NCBI GenBank assembly: GCA_903835235.1
Contig: CAILMF010000059.1
Span: forward strand, 40,364-104,363
DNA length: 64,000 nt
Direction of reading: 5' to 3'
Source: an uncultured Rhodospirillales bacterium
GTDB lineage: Bacteria; Pseudomonadota; Alphaproteobacteria; Acetobacterales; Acetobacteraceae
Numbering within the stretch: position 1 is the first letter of the stretch; the number at the start of each line of letters is the position of its first letter. The notes below the pieces were generated by a model. The model saw only the letters and a program-made list of their open reading frames with translations. It ran no database searches and was not told where the DNA came from. A program made the translations under genes and the position numbers. Positions 45,726-55,039 of this stretch are shown one piece after another.

Positions 45726-45995
45726 GCCCTCAGGCGCCGGCGCCGCCATCCGGCGGCTTGGCTTGCGCGGGCATAAGCCCGCGTCGCGCATTCGCGCTCT
45801 CGGCCCTTGCGGGCCGCCTGGGTCAGCTTCCGCGGCCTTCGCGTCCGCGGTGAGGGGGCAGCATCGCTGCCGCGATGCTGGGTGGTGCGGGTTGCGCTGC
45901 CCACCCCGAATCGTCATGGCCGGACGTGTTCCGGCCATCCAGGACGCGGCGCCCGCGCCTTGCACCCGCAGCCGGCGGGCGCTAACGGAACCGCG
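45726..45995. repeat. cluster of short hairpins between ispH and thrB
   Basis: The stretch without a gene holds a row of small stems: GCCGCC-atcc-GGCGGC (45742-45757), CGCGGGC-ataa-GCCCGCG (about 45765-45782), CGGCCC-ttgc-GGGCCG, CCGCGG-n9-CCGCGG and CAGCATCGC-tgcc-GCGATGCTG (about 45860-45882). The start CCCTCAG-GCGCCGG and the CTTGGCT after the first stem are shared with 63034-63100. The rest (45905-45995) should hold the thrB promoter, but no clear box is visible. Confidence 0.6.
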
Positions 45996-46973
45996 ATGGC
46001 CGTCTATACCGAAGTCTCCGACGAAGCGCTGCGCGCCTTCCTGGCGGAGTATCCCATTGGGGAGCTGATCGCCTTCCGCGGCATTGCGGAGGGGGTGGAG
46101 AACTCCAATTTCGCGCTGAAGACCACCGGCGGCGACTTCATCCTGACGCTGTACGAAAAGCGCGTGGACCCCGGTGAGCTGCCGTATTTCCTTGGCCTTA
46201 TGCAGCATTTGGCCAGCCGTGGGCTGGACTGCCCGCAGCCGGTGCCGGCGCGGGACGGCCAGGCGTTGCGCCTGCTGGCCGGCCGCCCGGCGGCGATCTG
46301 CACCTTCCTGCCCGGGGTCTGGCCGCGCCGGGTCCGCCCGCAGCACTGCGCCCCCTTGGGCGATGCGCTGGCCCAGTTGCACGCCGCCGGTGCCGATTTC
46401 CCCGGCCGCCGCCCCAATGCGCTCGGCCCCGCCGGCTGGGCGCCGCTGCTGGAGCGGTGCCGCGCCGAGGGCGACCAGGTGCAGCCCGGCCTGGTGGCGG
46501 AGCTGGACGCCGCGCTGGCCGGCATCCTGGCCGCCTGGCCGGCCGAGGGCCTGCCGCAAGGCCAGATCCACGCCGACCTGTTCCCGGACAACGTGTTCTT
46601 CCTGGATGACGCCGCCGGGCAGCCCAGGCTTTCCGGCCTGATCGACTTCTACTTCGCCTGCACCGACCTGCTGGCCTACGACATCGCGGTATGCCTGAAC
46701 GCCTGGTGCTTCGAGGCCGACCACAGCTTCAACGTCACCAAGGCGCATGCGCTGCTGGCCGCCTACCAGGCGCGGCGGCCGCTGAGTGCCGCCGAGCGTG
46801 CCGCGCTGCCGGTGCTGTGCCGCGGCGCCAGTCTGCGGTTTCTGCTGACCCGCCTGTATGACTGGACCAGCACGCCCGCCGGTGCCCTGGTGACGCGCAA
46901 GGACCCGCTGGAATACCTGCGGAAGCTGCGCTTCTTCCTGCGGGCGGAAGGGCCTGCCTCGCTTGGCCTCTGA
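45996..46973 (+). CDS. thrB: homoserine kinase (ThrB, APH-fold type)
   Basis: This 325-residue kinase phosphorylates homoserine for threonine synthesis and belongs to the APH-like type II group common in Alphaproteobacteria. It begins [22 protein letters not shown]. The nucleotide site is in [18 protein letters not shown], and the kinase core in [14 protein letters not shown] (about 188-201) with [22 protein letters not shown] 45996 lies behind CGGAACCG. The 3' end overlaps rnhA by eleven bases, so the two form an operon, a pair that is widely conserved. Confidence 0.95.
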   Translation: MAVYTEVSDEALRAFLAEYPIGELIAFRGIAEGVENSNFALKTTGGDFILTLYEKRVDPGELPYFLGLMQHLASRGLDCPQPVPARDGQALRLLAGRPAAICTFLPGVWPRRVRPQHCAPLGDALAQLHAAGADFPGRRPNALGPAGWAPLLERCRAEGDQVQPGLVAELDAALAGILAAWPAEGLPQGQIHADLFPDNVFFLDDAAGQPRLSGLIDFYFACTDLLAYDIAVCLNAWCFEADHSFNVTKAHALLAAYQARRPLSAAERAALPVLCRGASLRFLLTRLYDWTSTPAGALVTRKDPLEYLRKLRFFLRAEGPASLGL

Positions 46974-47418
46974 GGATGATCTTCCGGTCCAGATCTGGAC
47001 CGATGGCGGCTGCAAGCCCAACCCCGGCCCGGGTGGCTGGGGTGCCATCCTGCGCTACGGCGAGATTGTGCGCGAACTCTCCGGCAGCGACGCCGCCACC
47101 ACGAACAACCGCATGGAACTGACCGCCGCCTGCGCCGCGTTGGAGGCGCTGAAGCGCCCCTGCACGGTGGTGCTGCACACCGACAGTGAATATGTCCGCA
47201 ACGGCATCAGCCGCTGGATCAATGGCTGGGTGCGCAACAACTGGCGCAACGCCGCCAAGGAACCGGTGGCGAACATGGAATTGTGGCAGCGCCTGCTGGC
47301 CGCCGCCCGCCCGCACAAGATTGAATGGAAGTGGGTGCGCGGCCATAGCGGCGACGTCATGAATGAACGCGCCGATGTGCTGGCCACCGAGGCGCGGCGC
47401 GCACTCGAACGGCGCTGA
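46963..47418 (+). CDS. rnhA: ribonuclease HI
   Basis: This 151-residue enzyme cuts the RNA strand of RNA-DNA hybrids. The catalytic carboxylates are in [15 protein letters not shown] (D), NNRMELTAA (E), [12 protein letters not shown] (D) and [12 protein letters not shown] (last D). The start is TTG 46963 inside thrB; no in-frame ATG or GTG fits. Length is normal. Confidence 0.95.
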   Translation: MASEDDLPVQIWTDGGCKPNPGPGGWGAILRYGEIVRELSGSDAATTNNRMELTAACAALEALKRPCTVVLHTDSEYVRNGISRWINGWVRNNWRNAAKEPVANMELWQRLLAAARPHKIEWKWVRGHSGDVMNERADVLATEARRALERR

Positions 47419-47524
47419 CGGGCGCCACCGCCACAACCAAGGCCATTGGCCTGAACAACCCCTGGTGGTATGCAACGCGGGATATTTACGCCCGCGTTGT
47501 CGACCTTTTCCCAGGAGGGTCCCC

Positions 47525-48982
47525 ATCTCCAGTCCCAATCCCGCAGCCCGTCCCGATGGCAAGGTGCTGGTCCTGGGTGCTGGTGTCGCCGGGCTGGTGG
47601 CGGCGAAGGAGCTGCGCGCCCGCGGGCACGACGTGCTGGTGCTGGAAGCCAGCCAGCGCATCGGTGGCCGGATCTGGACCCACCGGTTCGAACGCGAGGG
47701 CCGCGTCTTCCACGGCGAACTCGGCGCCATGCGGCTGCCGGTCAGCCACCGCCGGGTCTTCGACCTGATCGACCAAGTGGGCCTGACCCCGAAGCTGCGC
47801 CCCTTCCTCAGTGTCTTTCAGGGCAAGGGCGGGCGGCTGGACTGCGCCGGCCAGCGCTTTGGCTTCGGCCAGTTGCCGGCCGGGCTCAGCCTGCCGGAAT
47901 GGCCGCTGGCCCAGGGGCTGGACCCTGCCGCCCGTCGCTTCCTGCGCCGGCTGGCGCTGCTGGTGACGGTGATGGCCCCGCGTGAGGTCCGCGACCTCGC
48001 CTTTCCGCAGATGAACGGCGACTTCCTGGCCGCGGTGCAACGGCATCTGGCCGCGGCCGGGCCAGAGGCGGATTTCGCCGAGCCCGGCGCCATCCTGGCC
48101 GGGCTGGAGGCCGTGCGCGGCCGGATCAACCAGGCCTTCCATCTGTTCCTCTCGGACATTCTGCTGAAGGCGGCGGAGCCACTGTTCCAGCTGGCCGGGG
48201 GCGCCGACCAGTTGCCGCTGGCACTGGCCGCCCGCTGCGGCGCCGAGATTCGCCTGGGCACCGAGGTGATGGCGCTGGAACTGATCCCGGGCGGCGTGAT
48301 GGTCCAGGTCAACCGGGAGGGCGTGGCCGAGACCTACCAGGCGGCCCAGGTCATCTGCACCATCCCGCTGCCGGTGCTGCGGCGCATGCCAGTGGCGGGC
48401 CTGGATGCGCAGACCCGCCGGCGCCTTGCCGGCATGAACTATGCCGGCGCCACCAAGGTGCTGCTGTTCTGTGCCGAACGCTGCTGGGAGGCAGATGGCG
48501 CCCACGGCGGCGCGTCGTTCTCAGACCGGCTGCTGCGCCAAGTCTACTACCCGCACAACCAGGATTTCGCCGGGCGGGAGGGCGTGCTGCTGGCCAGCTA
48601 CTGCATCGGCGCCGATGCCGCGCCGATCGCCGTCCTGCCCGCGGACGAGCGCGTGGCGGCGGTGCGGCGGGAGGCAGCGCGGCTGCATCCGGCGCTGGCG
48701 CGGGACGGCATGGTGCTGGACAGCATCTCCATCGACTGGACGGCGCATCCCTGGACGCTTTCGGCCTGCAGCACCGACTGGGACCCCGGCATGCAGCAGA
48801 TGGTGCAGGACGCCGGCGCCGGCCCCGGCGAGGCGGAGGAGCCGCAGGCCTGGCGCTGTGGTGGGCTGGTATTGGCCGGCGAGCATTGCTCCCGCGCCAA
48901 GGCCTGGGTCGAAGGGGCCATCGCCTCGGGCCAGGATGCCGCGGCCATGGTGGCTTGCCCGGAGCCGGCGCTGACGGTGTAG
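47525..48982 (+). CDS. flavin-containing amine oxidase family protein
   Basis: This 485-residue protein has an N-terminal FAD motif VLVLGAGVAGLVAAKEL followed by ARGHDVLVLEASQRIGGRIWTHRF (GG motif). The C-terminal FAD segment is LVLAGEHCSRAKAWVEGAIASGQDAA. This is the L-amino-acid / monoamine oxidase fold. The strong AGGAGGG at 47513-47519 stands five bases before an ATC codon at 47525, and no ATG, GTG or TTG is in that place. A start at GTG 47464 would need a weaker site. It has no signal peptide. It follows rnhA by 106 bases. The substrate is unknown, perhaps an amine or amino acid. Confidence 0.85.
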   Translation: MSSPNPAARPDGKVLVLGAGVAGLVAAKELRARGHDVLVLEASQRIGGRIWTHRFEREGRVFHGELGAMRLPVSHRRVFDLIDQVGLTPKLRPFLSVFQGKGGRLDCAGQRFGFGQLPAGLSLPEWPLAQGLDPAARRFLRRLALLVTVMAPREVRDLAFPQMNGDFLAAVQRHLAAAGPEADFAEPGAILAGLEAVRGRINQAFHLFLSDILLKAAEPLFQLAGGADQLPLALAARCGAEIRLGTEVMALELIPGGVMVQVNREGVAETYQAAQVICTIPLPVLRRMPVAGLDAQTRRRLAGMNYAGATKVLLFCAERCWEADGAHGGASFSDRLLRQVYYPHNQDFAGREGVLLASYCIGADAAPIAVLPADERVAAVRREAARLHPALARDGMVLDSISIDWTAHPWTLSACSTDWDPGMQQMVQDAGAGPGEAEEPQAWRCGGLVLAGEHCSRAKAWVEGAIASGQDAAAMVACPEPALTV

Positions 48983-49012
48983 GCTGCCGGCCGAAAACCC
49001 GGGGGGTCGCGC

Positions 49013-50239
49013 GTGCCACGCAGCAGTATCGAAAGTCGCGACTCCTGGGTGGCGGCCATTGCCGCCGTGGTGATCCTGTCCTTTTCCTACGGCGCGCCGC
49101 TGGTGGCGGTGGTCGGGCTGCGGCCCATGGCAGAGGACCTTGGCAGCAGCCGCGCCCTGCCGGCGCTGGCCTCCTCGCTGGCCTATCTCGGCTCCGGCGC
49201 CGGGGGCGTGGCCATGGGGCTGCTGGTGCCGCGCTTCGGCATGCGGGCGGTGGCGGCCTTCGGCGGTGCCTGCATCGGGCTGGGGCTGCTGCTGGCGGCC
49301 TGCGGCGCGGCCTGGCAGTTGCTGCTGGGCTACGGGTTGCTGGTTGGCTTCTTCGGCACCGGCGCGCTGTTCGCGCCGCTGATGACGCATGTCTCCATGT
49401 GGTTCGACCGCCGGCGCGGCAGCGCCTTGGCGCTGGTTTCCTCCGGTCAGTATGTCGCCGCCGTGCTGTGGCCCTCGCTGTTTGAACGCGGCATCGCGCT
49501 GTGGGGCTGGCAGGCGACGATGCTGGCCTTCGGTGTGGTCTCGGCGGCGCTGATCATCCCGGTGGCGCTGCTGGTGCTGAAGCCGCCGCCGGCCAGCACC
49601 GAGCCGGCGCCCACGGCCGCCAGCCGCGCCGCCGAAAGCCAGGTGCTGGGCCTGCCGCCCAACCTGGTGCAGGCCGCCTTCTGCGCCGCGGTCTTCCTGT
49701 GCTGCATCCCCATGGCCATGCCGGCCTCCCACCTCGTCGCCTTCTGCGGCGATATCGGCATCCCCGCCTCCCGCGGGGCGCTGATGCTCTCGGTGACGAT
49801 GCTCTGCGCCTTTCTGGCGCGGCAGGCCTGGGGCGCGCTCGGCGACCGCATCGGCGGGCTGAACACGGCGCTGGCCGGCAATGTGCTGCAGACCATCGGC
49901 ATGTGCCTGTTCCTGGTGACGCAGGACGAGGCCGGGCTGTTCCTGGTGGCGGCGCTGTATGGGCTCGGCTTCGGTGGCATCGTGCCGAGCTATGTGCTGG
50001 GCATCCGCGCGCTGTTCCCGGCGCGGCAGGCGCATTGGCGGGTGCCGGTGCTGATCTTCTGTGGGCTGACCGGCATGGCCACCGGCTCCTGGCTGGCCGG
50101 GGTCATCTATGATTCCAGCGGCAGCTACGCCACGGCCTGGCAGGTGGGCATCCTGGCCAACCTGGTGAACCTGGCGGTGCTGGTGCCGCTGGCCTGGCGC
50201 TGGCGTGGCTGGCAAGGGCCGCGGCCGGCCTTGGCCTGA
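49013..50239 (+). CDS. MFS transporter, oxalate/formate antiporter-like
   Basis: This 408-residue twelve-helix major facilitator begins SWVAAIAAVVILSFSYGAPLVAVVGLRPMAEDLG, typical of the monocarboxylate / oxalate-formate group. The central loop (about 195-220) is polar. RIGGLNTALAGNVLQTIGM is in the second half. GTG 49013 is the start. It follows the amine oxidase gene and is convergent with an amidohydrolase operon. A role in carboxylate uptake fits its neighbours but is only inferred. Confidence 0.87.
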   Translation: MPRSSIESRDSWVAAIAAVVILSFSYGAPLVAVVGLRPMAEDLGSSRALPALASSLAYLGSGAGGVAMGLLVPRFGMRAVAAFGGACIGLGLLLAACGAAWQLLLGYGLLVGFFGTGALFAPLMTHVSMWFDRRRGSALALVSSGQYVAAVLWPSLFERGIALWGWQATMLAFGVVSAALIIPVALLVLKPPPASTEPAPTAASRAAESQVLGLPPNLVQAAFCAAVFLCCIPMAMPASHLVAFCGDIGIPASRGALMLSVTMLCAFLARQAWGALGDRIGGLNTALAGNVLQTIGMCLFLVTQDEAGLFLVAALYGLGFGGIVPSYVLGIRALFPARQAHWRVPVLIFCGLTGMATGSWLAGVIYDSSGSYATAWQVGILANLVNLAVLVPLAWRWRGWQGPRPALA

Positions 50240-50249
50240 CGCACGACAC

Positions 50250-51188
50250 TCAAAAGTCGTAGAGCTGCGCCGGGTTGGCCACCAGCACGGCTTGGCGCAC
50301 CGCCTCGCTGGGGCAGACGCTGGCCAGCCAGTCCAGCACGCGGGCCTCATCCGGCTTCGGCGGCGCCTCATTCGGGTGCGGCCAGTTGCTGCCCCAGACC
50401 ACGCGCTCCGGCGCCGCCGCGATCAGCGCGCGGGCAATGGCACTGGTGTCGCGCCAGTCCGCGTGGCGGGAGACGCCATAGGGCGAGGAGGCCTTCATCC
50501 ACACCCGCCCGGTTTCCAGCAGCCGGCGCAGCGCCAGCACCGGGGCGCTGTCGGGCGTGACGGATTCATGGAAGCGGCCGATATGGTCGATGACGACCTT
50601 GCAGGGCAGGGCGCGGATCAGCGCCTCCCGCGCTTCCATCTGCATGCCGTCGAACTGCATCTGGATATGCCAGCCCAGCGGCGCCACGCGGGCGCCGAGG
50701 CGCGCCAGGTCTTCCCACGCCACCAGCGGGTGCTTCAGCAGCACCGCGCGGGCACCACGCGCGCCGGCGGCGTGCAGGCGCTGCAATTCGGCGTCCGAGG
50801 TTTCCGGCGTCACCGCCACCACGGCGCGGGCGGCGCCCCGCGTCTGATCGCCGCCGGTGGAATCACCGGCGGCGTGAATCAGCCGCGCAGACAGAACTCT
50901 CTGATCGCCGCCGGTGGAATCACCGGCGGCGTGAATCGGCCGCGCAGACAGAGCGGCTACCGCGTCCAACGTGGCGCTGTTGTCGAGGCCGTAGGCGCTC
51001 GGCTGCACCACCACGGTGCGGCCCAGGCCCAGCCGTGCCTTCACCGCCTGATAGGCCGCCAGGTCGTAGGCGAAGGGCACCGGCGAGGGGTTGCTTGGCG
51101 CGACCGGATAGCGCTCGGCCGGGCCGTAGACGTGCATGTGGCAATCGGTCGCCAGGGCGGGGATTTCGGTCGTAGGCGTGGTGCTCAT
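50250..51188 (-). CDS. amidohydrolase, 2-pyrone-4,6-dicarboxylate lactonase-like, with inserted repeats
   Basis: This 312-residue TIM-barrel hydrolase of the LigI-like group starts DCHMHVYGPAERYPVAP with the HxH metal site. It continues TVVVQPSAYGLDN, GWHIQMQFDG, KVVIDHIGRFH and WGSNWPHPNE (Asp/Asn). Between residues about 82 and 118 it carries two copies of SAR(P/L)IHAAGDSTGGDQ that come from a palindromic DNA repeat and make the protein longer than the usual 275. ATG 51188 overlaps the upstream Bug stop as ATGA. It probably opens a lactone of a dicarboxylate. Confidence 0.83.
   Translation of the reverse strand: MSTTPTTEIPALATDCHMHVYGPAERYPVAPSNPSPVPFAYDLAAYQAVKARLGLGRTVVVQPSAYGLDNSATLDAVAALSARPIHAAGDSTGGDQRVLSARLIHAAGDSTGGDQTRGAARAVVAVTPETSDAELQRLHAAGARGARAVLLKHPLVAWEDLARLGARVAPLGWHIQMQFDGMQMEAREALIRALPCKVVIDHIGRFHESVTPDSAPVLALRRLLETGRVWMKASSPYGVSRHADWRDTSAIARALIAAAPERVVWGSNWPHPNEAPPKPDEARVLDWLASVCPSEAVRQAVLVANPAQLYDF
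50845..50940. repeat. 57-base tandem repeat with palindromes, in frame in the amidohydrolase gene
   Basis: Two copies of a 35-base palindromic core (50846-50880 and 50903-50937) are 57 bases apart. The centre of each is GCCGCCGGTG-gaat-CACCGGCGGC, a perfect 10-bp stem. Nineteen codons per unit keep the frame. The flanks GCCGCGCAGACAGA are also repeated. Confidence 0.8.
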
Positions 51189-52162
51189 GGCCGGGTGTTC
51201 TGCCCGCGTGCCGCCGCCAGCGCCAGGGGGCCCCACAGCGCGCGTTCCGCCGTGCCGATACGGGCGAACTCCTCCGGCGTGGAATGCAGCGGCGCCTCAC
51301 CCTGCTGGCCGAGGATCACGAGGACCTCCGGGTCTGCCATGGCCTGGTTGATGGCGCGGTTCAGCACCGCCACCACGGCGGGCGGCGTGCCCGGCGGTGC
51401 CATCACCCCGAACCAGCTGCGCAGCGCGAAGCCCGGAAAACCGCTTTCCATCATGGTCGGCACGCCGGGCAGCGTCGGCAGCCGCGCCGCGGTGGGCACC
51501 GCCAGCGCGCGGAACTTGCCGGTGGCCACGTGGGGCAATGCCGTCGGCGTGGTGGCGAAGCTGTAGTCGATCCGCCCGGCCAGCAGGTCCAGCATGGCCG
51601 GGCCACCGCCGCGATACGGCACTTCCACGGTGCGGATGCCGGCCTCCCGGTCCAGCAGCAACGCCGCCAGCCAGGGCGAGGAGCCGACGCCCGGATGCCC
51701 CCAGCTGAGCCCGCCCGGCGCGGCCTTCGCGGCGGCCACCAGGTCGGCCACGCTGCGCCAGGGGCGCTCGGCCGGGCAGACCAGCACGGTCAGCACATCC
51801 GCCACCAGGGAGACCGGGGTCATCTCCTCCCAGGGCTGCGGGCCGCCGTTGAGCAGCGGCACCACCAGGAAGGCGCCCATGTTGTTGAACACCAGCGTGT
51901 GGCCATCCGGCGCCGCCAGCCGCACCGGTTCCGTCGCCAATGCGCCGCCGGCGCCGCCACGGTTCTCCACCACCACCTGCTGGCCCAGCAGCGGCGCCAG
52001 GCGGCTGGCCAGCAGCCGCGCGGTGATGTCCTGCGACCCCCCATTGGAGGAGCCGACCAGCAGGCGAATGGGCCGCGAGGGGAAGGCGGGCTGCGCGAGG
52101 GCGGGCAGGGCCAGCGTCGGTGCGGCCAGCGCGGCAGCCAGCAGGGCGCGGCGGGTGCTCAT
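51185..52162 (-). CDS. Bug/TctC solute-binding protein
   Basis: This 325-residue binding protein has a signal peptide (MSTRRALLAAALAAPTLALPALAQ). The ligand loop reads RLLVGSSNGGSQDITAR, different from the usual FAxGGxxD, so its ligand may be unusual. The VVENRGGAGG motif is present. ATGA overlaps link it to the Bug gene before it and the amidohydrolase after it. Confidence 0.88.
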   Translation of the reverse strand: MSTRRALLAAALAAPTLALPALAQPAFPSRPIRLLVGSSNGGSQDITARLLASRLAPLLGQQVVVENRGGAGGALATEPVRLAAPDGHTLVFNNMGAFLVVPLLNGGPQPWEEMTPVSLVADVLTVLVCPAERPWRSVADLVAAAKAAPGGLSWGHPGVGSSPWLAALLLDREAGIRTVEVPYRGGGPAMLDLLAGRIDYSFATTPTALPHVATGKFRALAVPTAARLPTLPGVPTMMESGFPGFALRSWFGVMAPPGTPPAVVAVLNRAINQAMADPEVLVILGQQGEAPLHSTPEEFARIGTAERALWGPLALAAARGQNTRP

Positions 52163-53118
52163 TCCGCGGTGATCCGCGCACTGCGCACCAGCGCGCCCCA
52201 GCGGGCGATCTCCTCCCGCTGGAACTGCGCCAACGCCGCCGGCGTGCCCACCACCGGGGTCACGCTGAGCTCTGCCAGCCTGGCGCGCAGCGTGGCGTCC
52301 TGCGCCGCCGCCACGAAGGCGCCGTGCAGCCGCGCCACCAGCGCTGCCGGCAGGCCGCGGGGCGCGAAGATGCCGTACCAGGTGGTCACCCGCACGCCGG
52401 CGAAGCCGCTCTCCAGCATGGTGGGTACCGCGGGCAATGCGTCGGTCCGCGCGTCGCTGGTCACCGCCAGGGCGCGCAGCCGGCCGCCGCGGATATGCGG
52501 CAGCGAACTGGCGGAGTAGTCGAAGGCCATGGTCACCTGGCCGCCGATGACATCCGTCAGCAGCGGCGCGCTGCCGCGATACGGCGCATGCGCGATATCG
52601 ACGCCTAGGGCGCTGCGGAACAACTCCCCGGCCAGATGCGCCGCGGTGCCGTTGCCGGGCGACGAGAAGGCGAGTTGGCCCGGCCGCGCCCGCACATGGG
52701 CCACCAGCTCCGCCACCGTCTGCACCGGCAGCGCCGGGTTCACCACCAGCACGTTGGGCAGCGTGGCCAGCAGGGTGATGGGGGTGAAGTCCGCCACCGC
52801 GTCATAGGGCAGCGAGGCGGTGAGCAGCCCGTTGACCGCATGCGTGCCGATGGTGCCCAGCAGCAGCGTATTGCCGTCCGGCGGTGCCTGCGCCACCACC
52901 GCGCTGCCCACCGCCCCGGCGCCACCGGCGCGGTTCTCCACCACCACCTGCTGGCCCAGCTGCGCCGCGATGCGTTCGCCGAAGACGCGCGCCAGCACAT
53001 CGGTGGAGCCGCCGGCGGCGAAGGGCACCACCAGGCGCAGCGGCCGGGCTTCCTGCGCATGGGCGAGCATCGGCAGGGCAAGGGTCGCCAGGGCGGCCCG
53101 GCGGCTGAGGCGCGACAT
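52159..53118 (-). CDS. Bug/TctC solute-binding protein
   Basis: This 319-residue protein is the first gene of the three-gene coupled operon Bug-Bug-amidohydrolase. The leader is MSRLSRRAALATLALPMLAHAQ, and the ligand loop is RLVVPFAAGGSTDVLAR with VVENRAGGAGAVG. GAAGGAAG lies before ATG 53118. It is divergent from a luciferase-like monooxygenase gene across 76 bases. No permease gene is in the operon. Confidence 0.9.
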   Translation of the reverse strand: MSRLSRRAALATLALPMLAHAQEARPLRLVVPFAAGGSTDVLARVFGERIAAQLGQQVVVENRAGGAGAVGSAVVAQAPPDGNTLLLGTIGTHAVNGLLTASLPYDAVADFTPITLLATLPNVLVVNPALPVQTVAELVAHVRARPGQLAFSSPGNGTAAHLAGELFRSALGVDIAHAPYRGSAPLLTDVIGGQVTMAFDYSASSLPHIRGGRLRALAVTSDARTDALPAVPTMLESGFAGVRVTTWYGIFAPRGLPAALVARLHGAFVAAAQDATLRARLAELSVTPVVGTPAALAQFQREEIARWGALVRSARITAE

Positions 53119-53194
53119 CTGGACTTCCTTCCCGGTCGCGGCCGATTGACAGGCCGGCGACGCAAAACCTACCGTTTTGCCGACAATAACCGGG

Positions 53195-54313
53195 ATGAAC
53201 GTCGTGGCAACCAAGAGTGGGGCAACCAACAGCAGCCCGCGCTTTGCCTACCAGATCGGTGCGGTGGGCGAAGCCGGCCAGGATGACCGCGCGCTGTACC
53301 GTGAAGCCATCGAGGATGCGCGGCTGCTGCACCAACTGGGCTACGACGCCGCCTGGATGGTTGAGCACCACTTCAGCGACTACTACCCGCAGCCCAACCC
53401 GCTGCTGTTCCTCTCTCACATCGCCGCGGCCTGCCCCGGCCTGGGCCTGGGCACCTCGGTGATGGTGCTGCCCTGGTACGACCCGGTACGCTTCGCCGAG
53501 GACCTGGCCATGCTGGCCACGCTGACTGAGGGCGAGCTGCATATCGGCATGGGTCGCGGCACCGCGAAGAGCGAGTACGACGCCTTCGGCATCGGCATGG
53601 AAACCGCGCGCGAGCGGTTCCGCGAGACCTGGGAGTTCACCCGCCGCGCGGTGCAGGGCGGCAAATTCACCCATGCCGGCAAACACGTGAACTTCCCCGA
53701 GCCGACCGAAATCCGCCCGGCCTTCGGCGACCGCCGGCCCAACTTCTACGGCGCCATCGGCAGCATCGAAAGCGCCGGCATCATGGCCGATCTCGGCCTG
53801 CCGCCGCTCTGCCTGTCCAGCTTCCCGGACCATATCCTGAAGCGGATATTGGACACCTGGCGCACGCGCAGCGAGGCGGCCGGCCACCCGACCGACACCA
53901 ACCTGCCGATCTCGATCAAGTGCTTCGTGGCGGAGACGGATGCCGAGGCGCAGGCGCTGGCGCTGAAGTACCTGCCGGAGTTCTTCGCCCTGCAGGTGCG
54001 GCACTACCAGTCCGACGACGCGCCCTGGGGCAACATCGAGGGCTACCAGCAGTTCAACAAGATGTTCGCCAACCTGCGGCTGCTCAGCGACCCCGCGAAT
54101 CTTGGCCCCTACCTGGCGCAGAACCTGGTCGGCAGCCCAGAGACGGTGGCGCGACGGGTGCGGCAATATGCCGATCTCGGCTTCAACTACCTGCTGGTCA
54201 GCAATGCCACCGTGGGCGTGCCGCGCGCCGTGCGGCACCAGACCATCCGGCTGTTCGCGGAGGAAGTGATGCCGCGGGTCCGCGCCGCCGCGCCGGCGGT
54301 GGCGGCCGAATAG
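53195..54313 (+). CDS. LLM class flavin-dependent oxidoreductase
   Basis: This 372-residue protein has the luciferase-like monooxygenase barrel: LGYDAAWMVEHHFSDYYPQPNPLLFLSHIAAA (about 45-75), LGTSVMVLPWYDPVRFAEDLAMLATLTEGELHIGMGRG (about 90-125). It ends with VGSPETVARRVRQYADLGFNYLLVS. Such enzymes use reduced FMN to oxygenate or desulfurise a substrate. ATG 53195 gives the family start. It is divergent from the Bug-Bug-amidohydrolase operon and could act on the same compound. Confidence 0.88.
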   Translation: MNVVATKSGATNSSPRFAYQIGAVGEAGQDDRALYREAIEDARLLHQLGYDAAWMVEHHFSDYYPQPNPLLFLSHIAAACPGLGLGTSVMVLPWYDPVRFAEDLAMLATLTEGELHIGMGRGTAKSEYDAFGIGMETARERFRETWEFTRRAVQGGKFTHAGKHVNFPEPTEIRPAFGDRRPNFYGAIGSIESAGIMADLGLPPLCLSSFPDHILKRILDTWRTRSEAAGHPTDTNLPISIKCFVAETDAEAQALALKYLPEFFALQVRHYQSDDAPWGNIEGYQQFNKMFANLRLLSDPANLGPYLAQNLVGSPETVARRVRQYADLGFNYLLVSNATVGVPRAVRHQTIRLFAEEVMPRVRAAAPAVAAE

Positions 54314-54349
54314 CGGCTCGACCGGACAGACCGCCGGCCGATCAGCCGC

Positions 54350-55039
54350 TCAGCCGTGGAAGGTGGCGAAGCCGTCCACCGGCTCGCGCGGGGTGACCAG
54401 TTCGTTCGCCTTCTCGCCGGGGTCGGCATGGCCCAGCGCCATGCCGCAGACCACCACTTGGTCGGCCGGAATGCCCAGCCGGCGCCGGATGATCCCGTGC
54501 CACTGCATGAAGGCGGCCTGCGGGCAGGTATCCAGCCCGCGGCCACGCGCGGCGACCATGATGTTCTGCATGAACATGCCGAGGTCGAGGTAGCTGCCGG
54601 CCTGCATGTTCCGGTGCAGCGTGAACATCAGCCCGACCGGCGCGCCGAAGAAATCATAATTGCGCCGATGCTGCCGCGCCGTCGCCGCGCGGTCGCCCTT
54701 GCCGATGCCGAGCAGCCCATACAGCGCCCAACCCACCTGGCGGCGGCGGTCGATGTAGGGGGAAACCCATTCGGTGGGGTAGTAGCCATATTCCGGCACC
54801 GGGTCCTCGCCGGCGGCGTGGGCGGCCTGGATTTCCCCGCTCAGCCCGGCAAGCGGTGCGCCGGTCAGCACATGCACGCGCCAGGGCTGGGTATTGGTCA
54901 TGCTCGGCGCCCGGCTGGCCACCGCCAGGATCTCCCGCACCAGCGCCGCCGGCACCGCCTGGGCGGTGAAGCCGCGGATGCTGCGGCGGGAGGTGATGGC
55001 CTGGTCAACCAGCGCGCAAGACGGGTCGGGGTGCGGCAT
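54350..55039 (-). CDS. nitroreductase family protein
   Basis: This 229-residue FMN-dependent oxidoreductase has SRRSIRGFTAQAVPAALVREILAVASRAPSMTNTQPWRVHVL (about 15-55), the FMN-binding N-terminus. It continues GMFMQNIMVAARGRGLDTCPQAAF (about 148) and VVCGMALGHADP near the end. It reduces nitro groups or quinones with NAD(P)H. ATG 55039 is chosen over an upstream extension. It is convergent with the monooxygenase gene, 36 bases apart. Confidence 0.9.
   Translation of the reverse strand: MPHPDPSCALVDQAITSRRSIRGFTAQAVPAALVREILAVASRAPSMTNTQPWRVHVLTGAPLAGLSGEIQAAHAAGEDPVPEYGYYPTEWVSPYIDRRRQVGWALYGLLGIGKGDRAATARQHRRNYDFFGAPVGLMFTLHRNMQAGSYLDLGMFMQNIMVAARGRGLDTCPQAAFMQWHGIIRRRLGIPADQVVVCGMALGHADPGEKANELVTPREPVDGFATFHG

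Noticed and set aside
45726..45995. Possible tRNA or other folded RNA gene
   Set aside because: The stems are short and independent, with no cloverleaf, T-loop or CCA end; treated as a repeat cluster.
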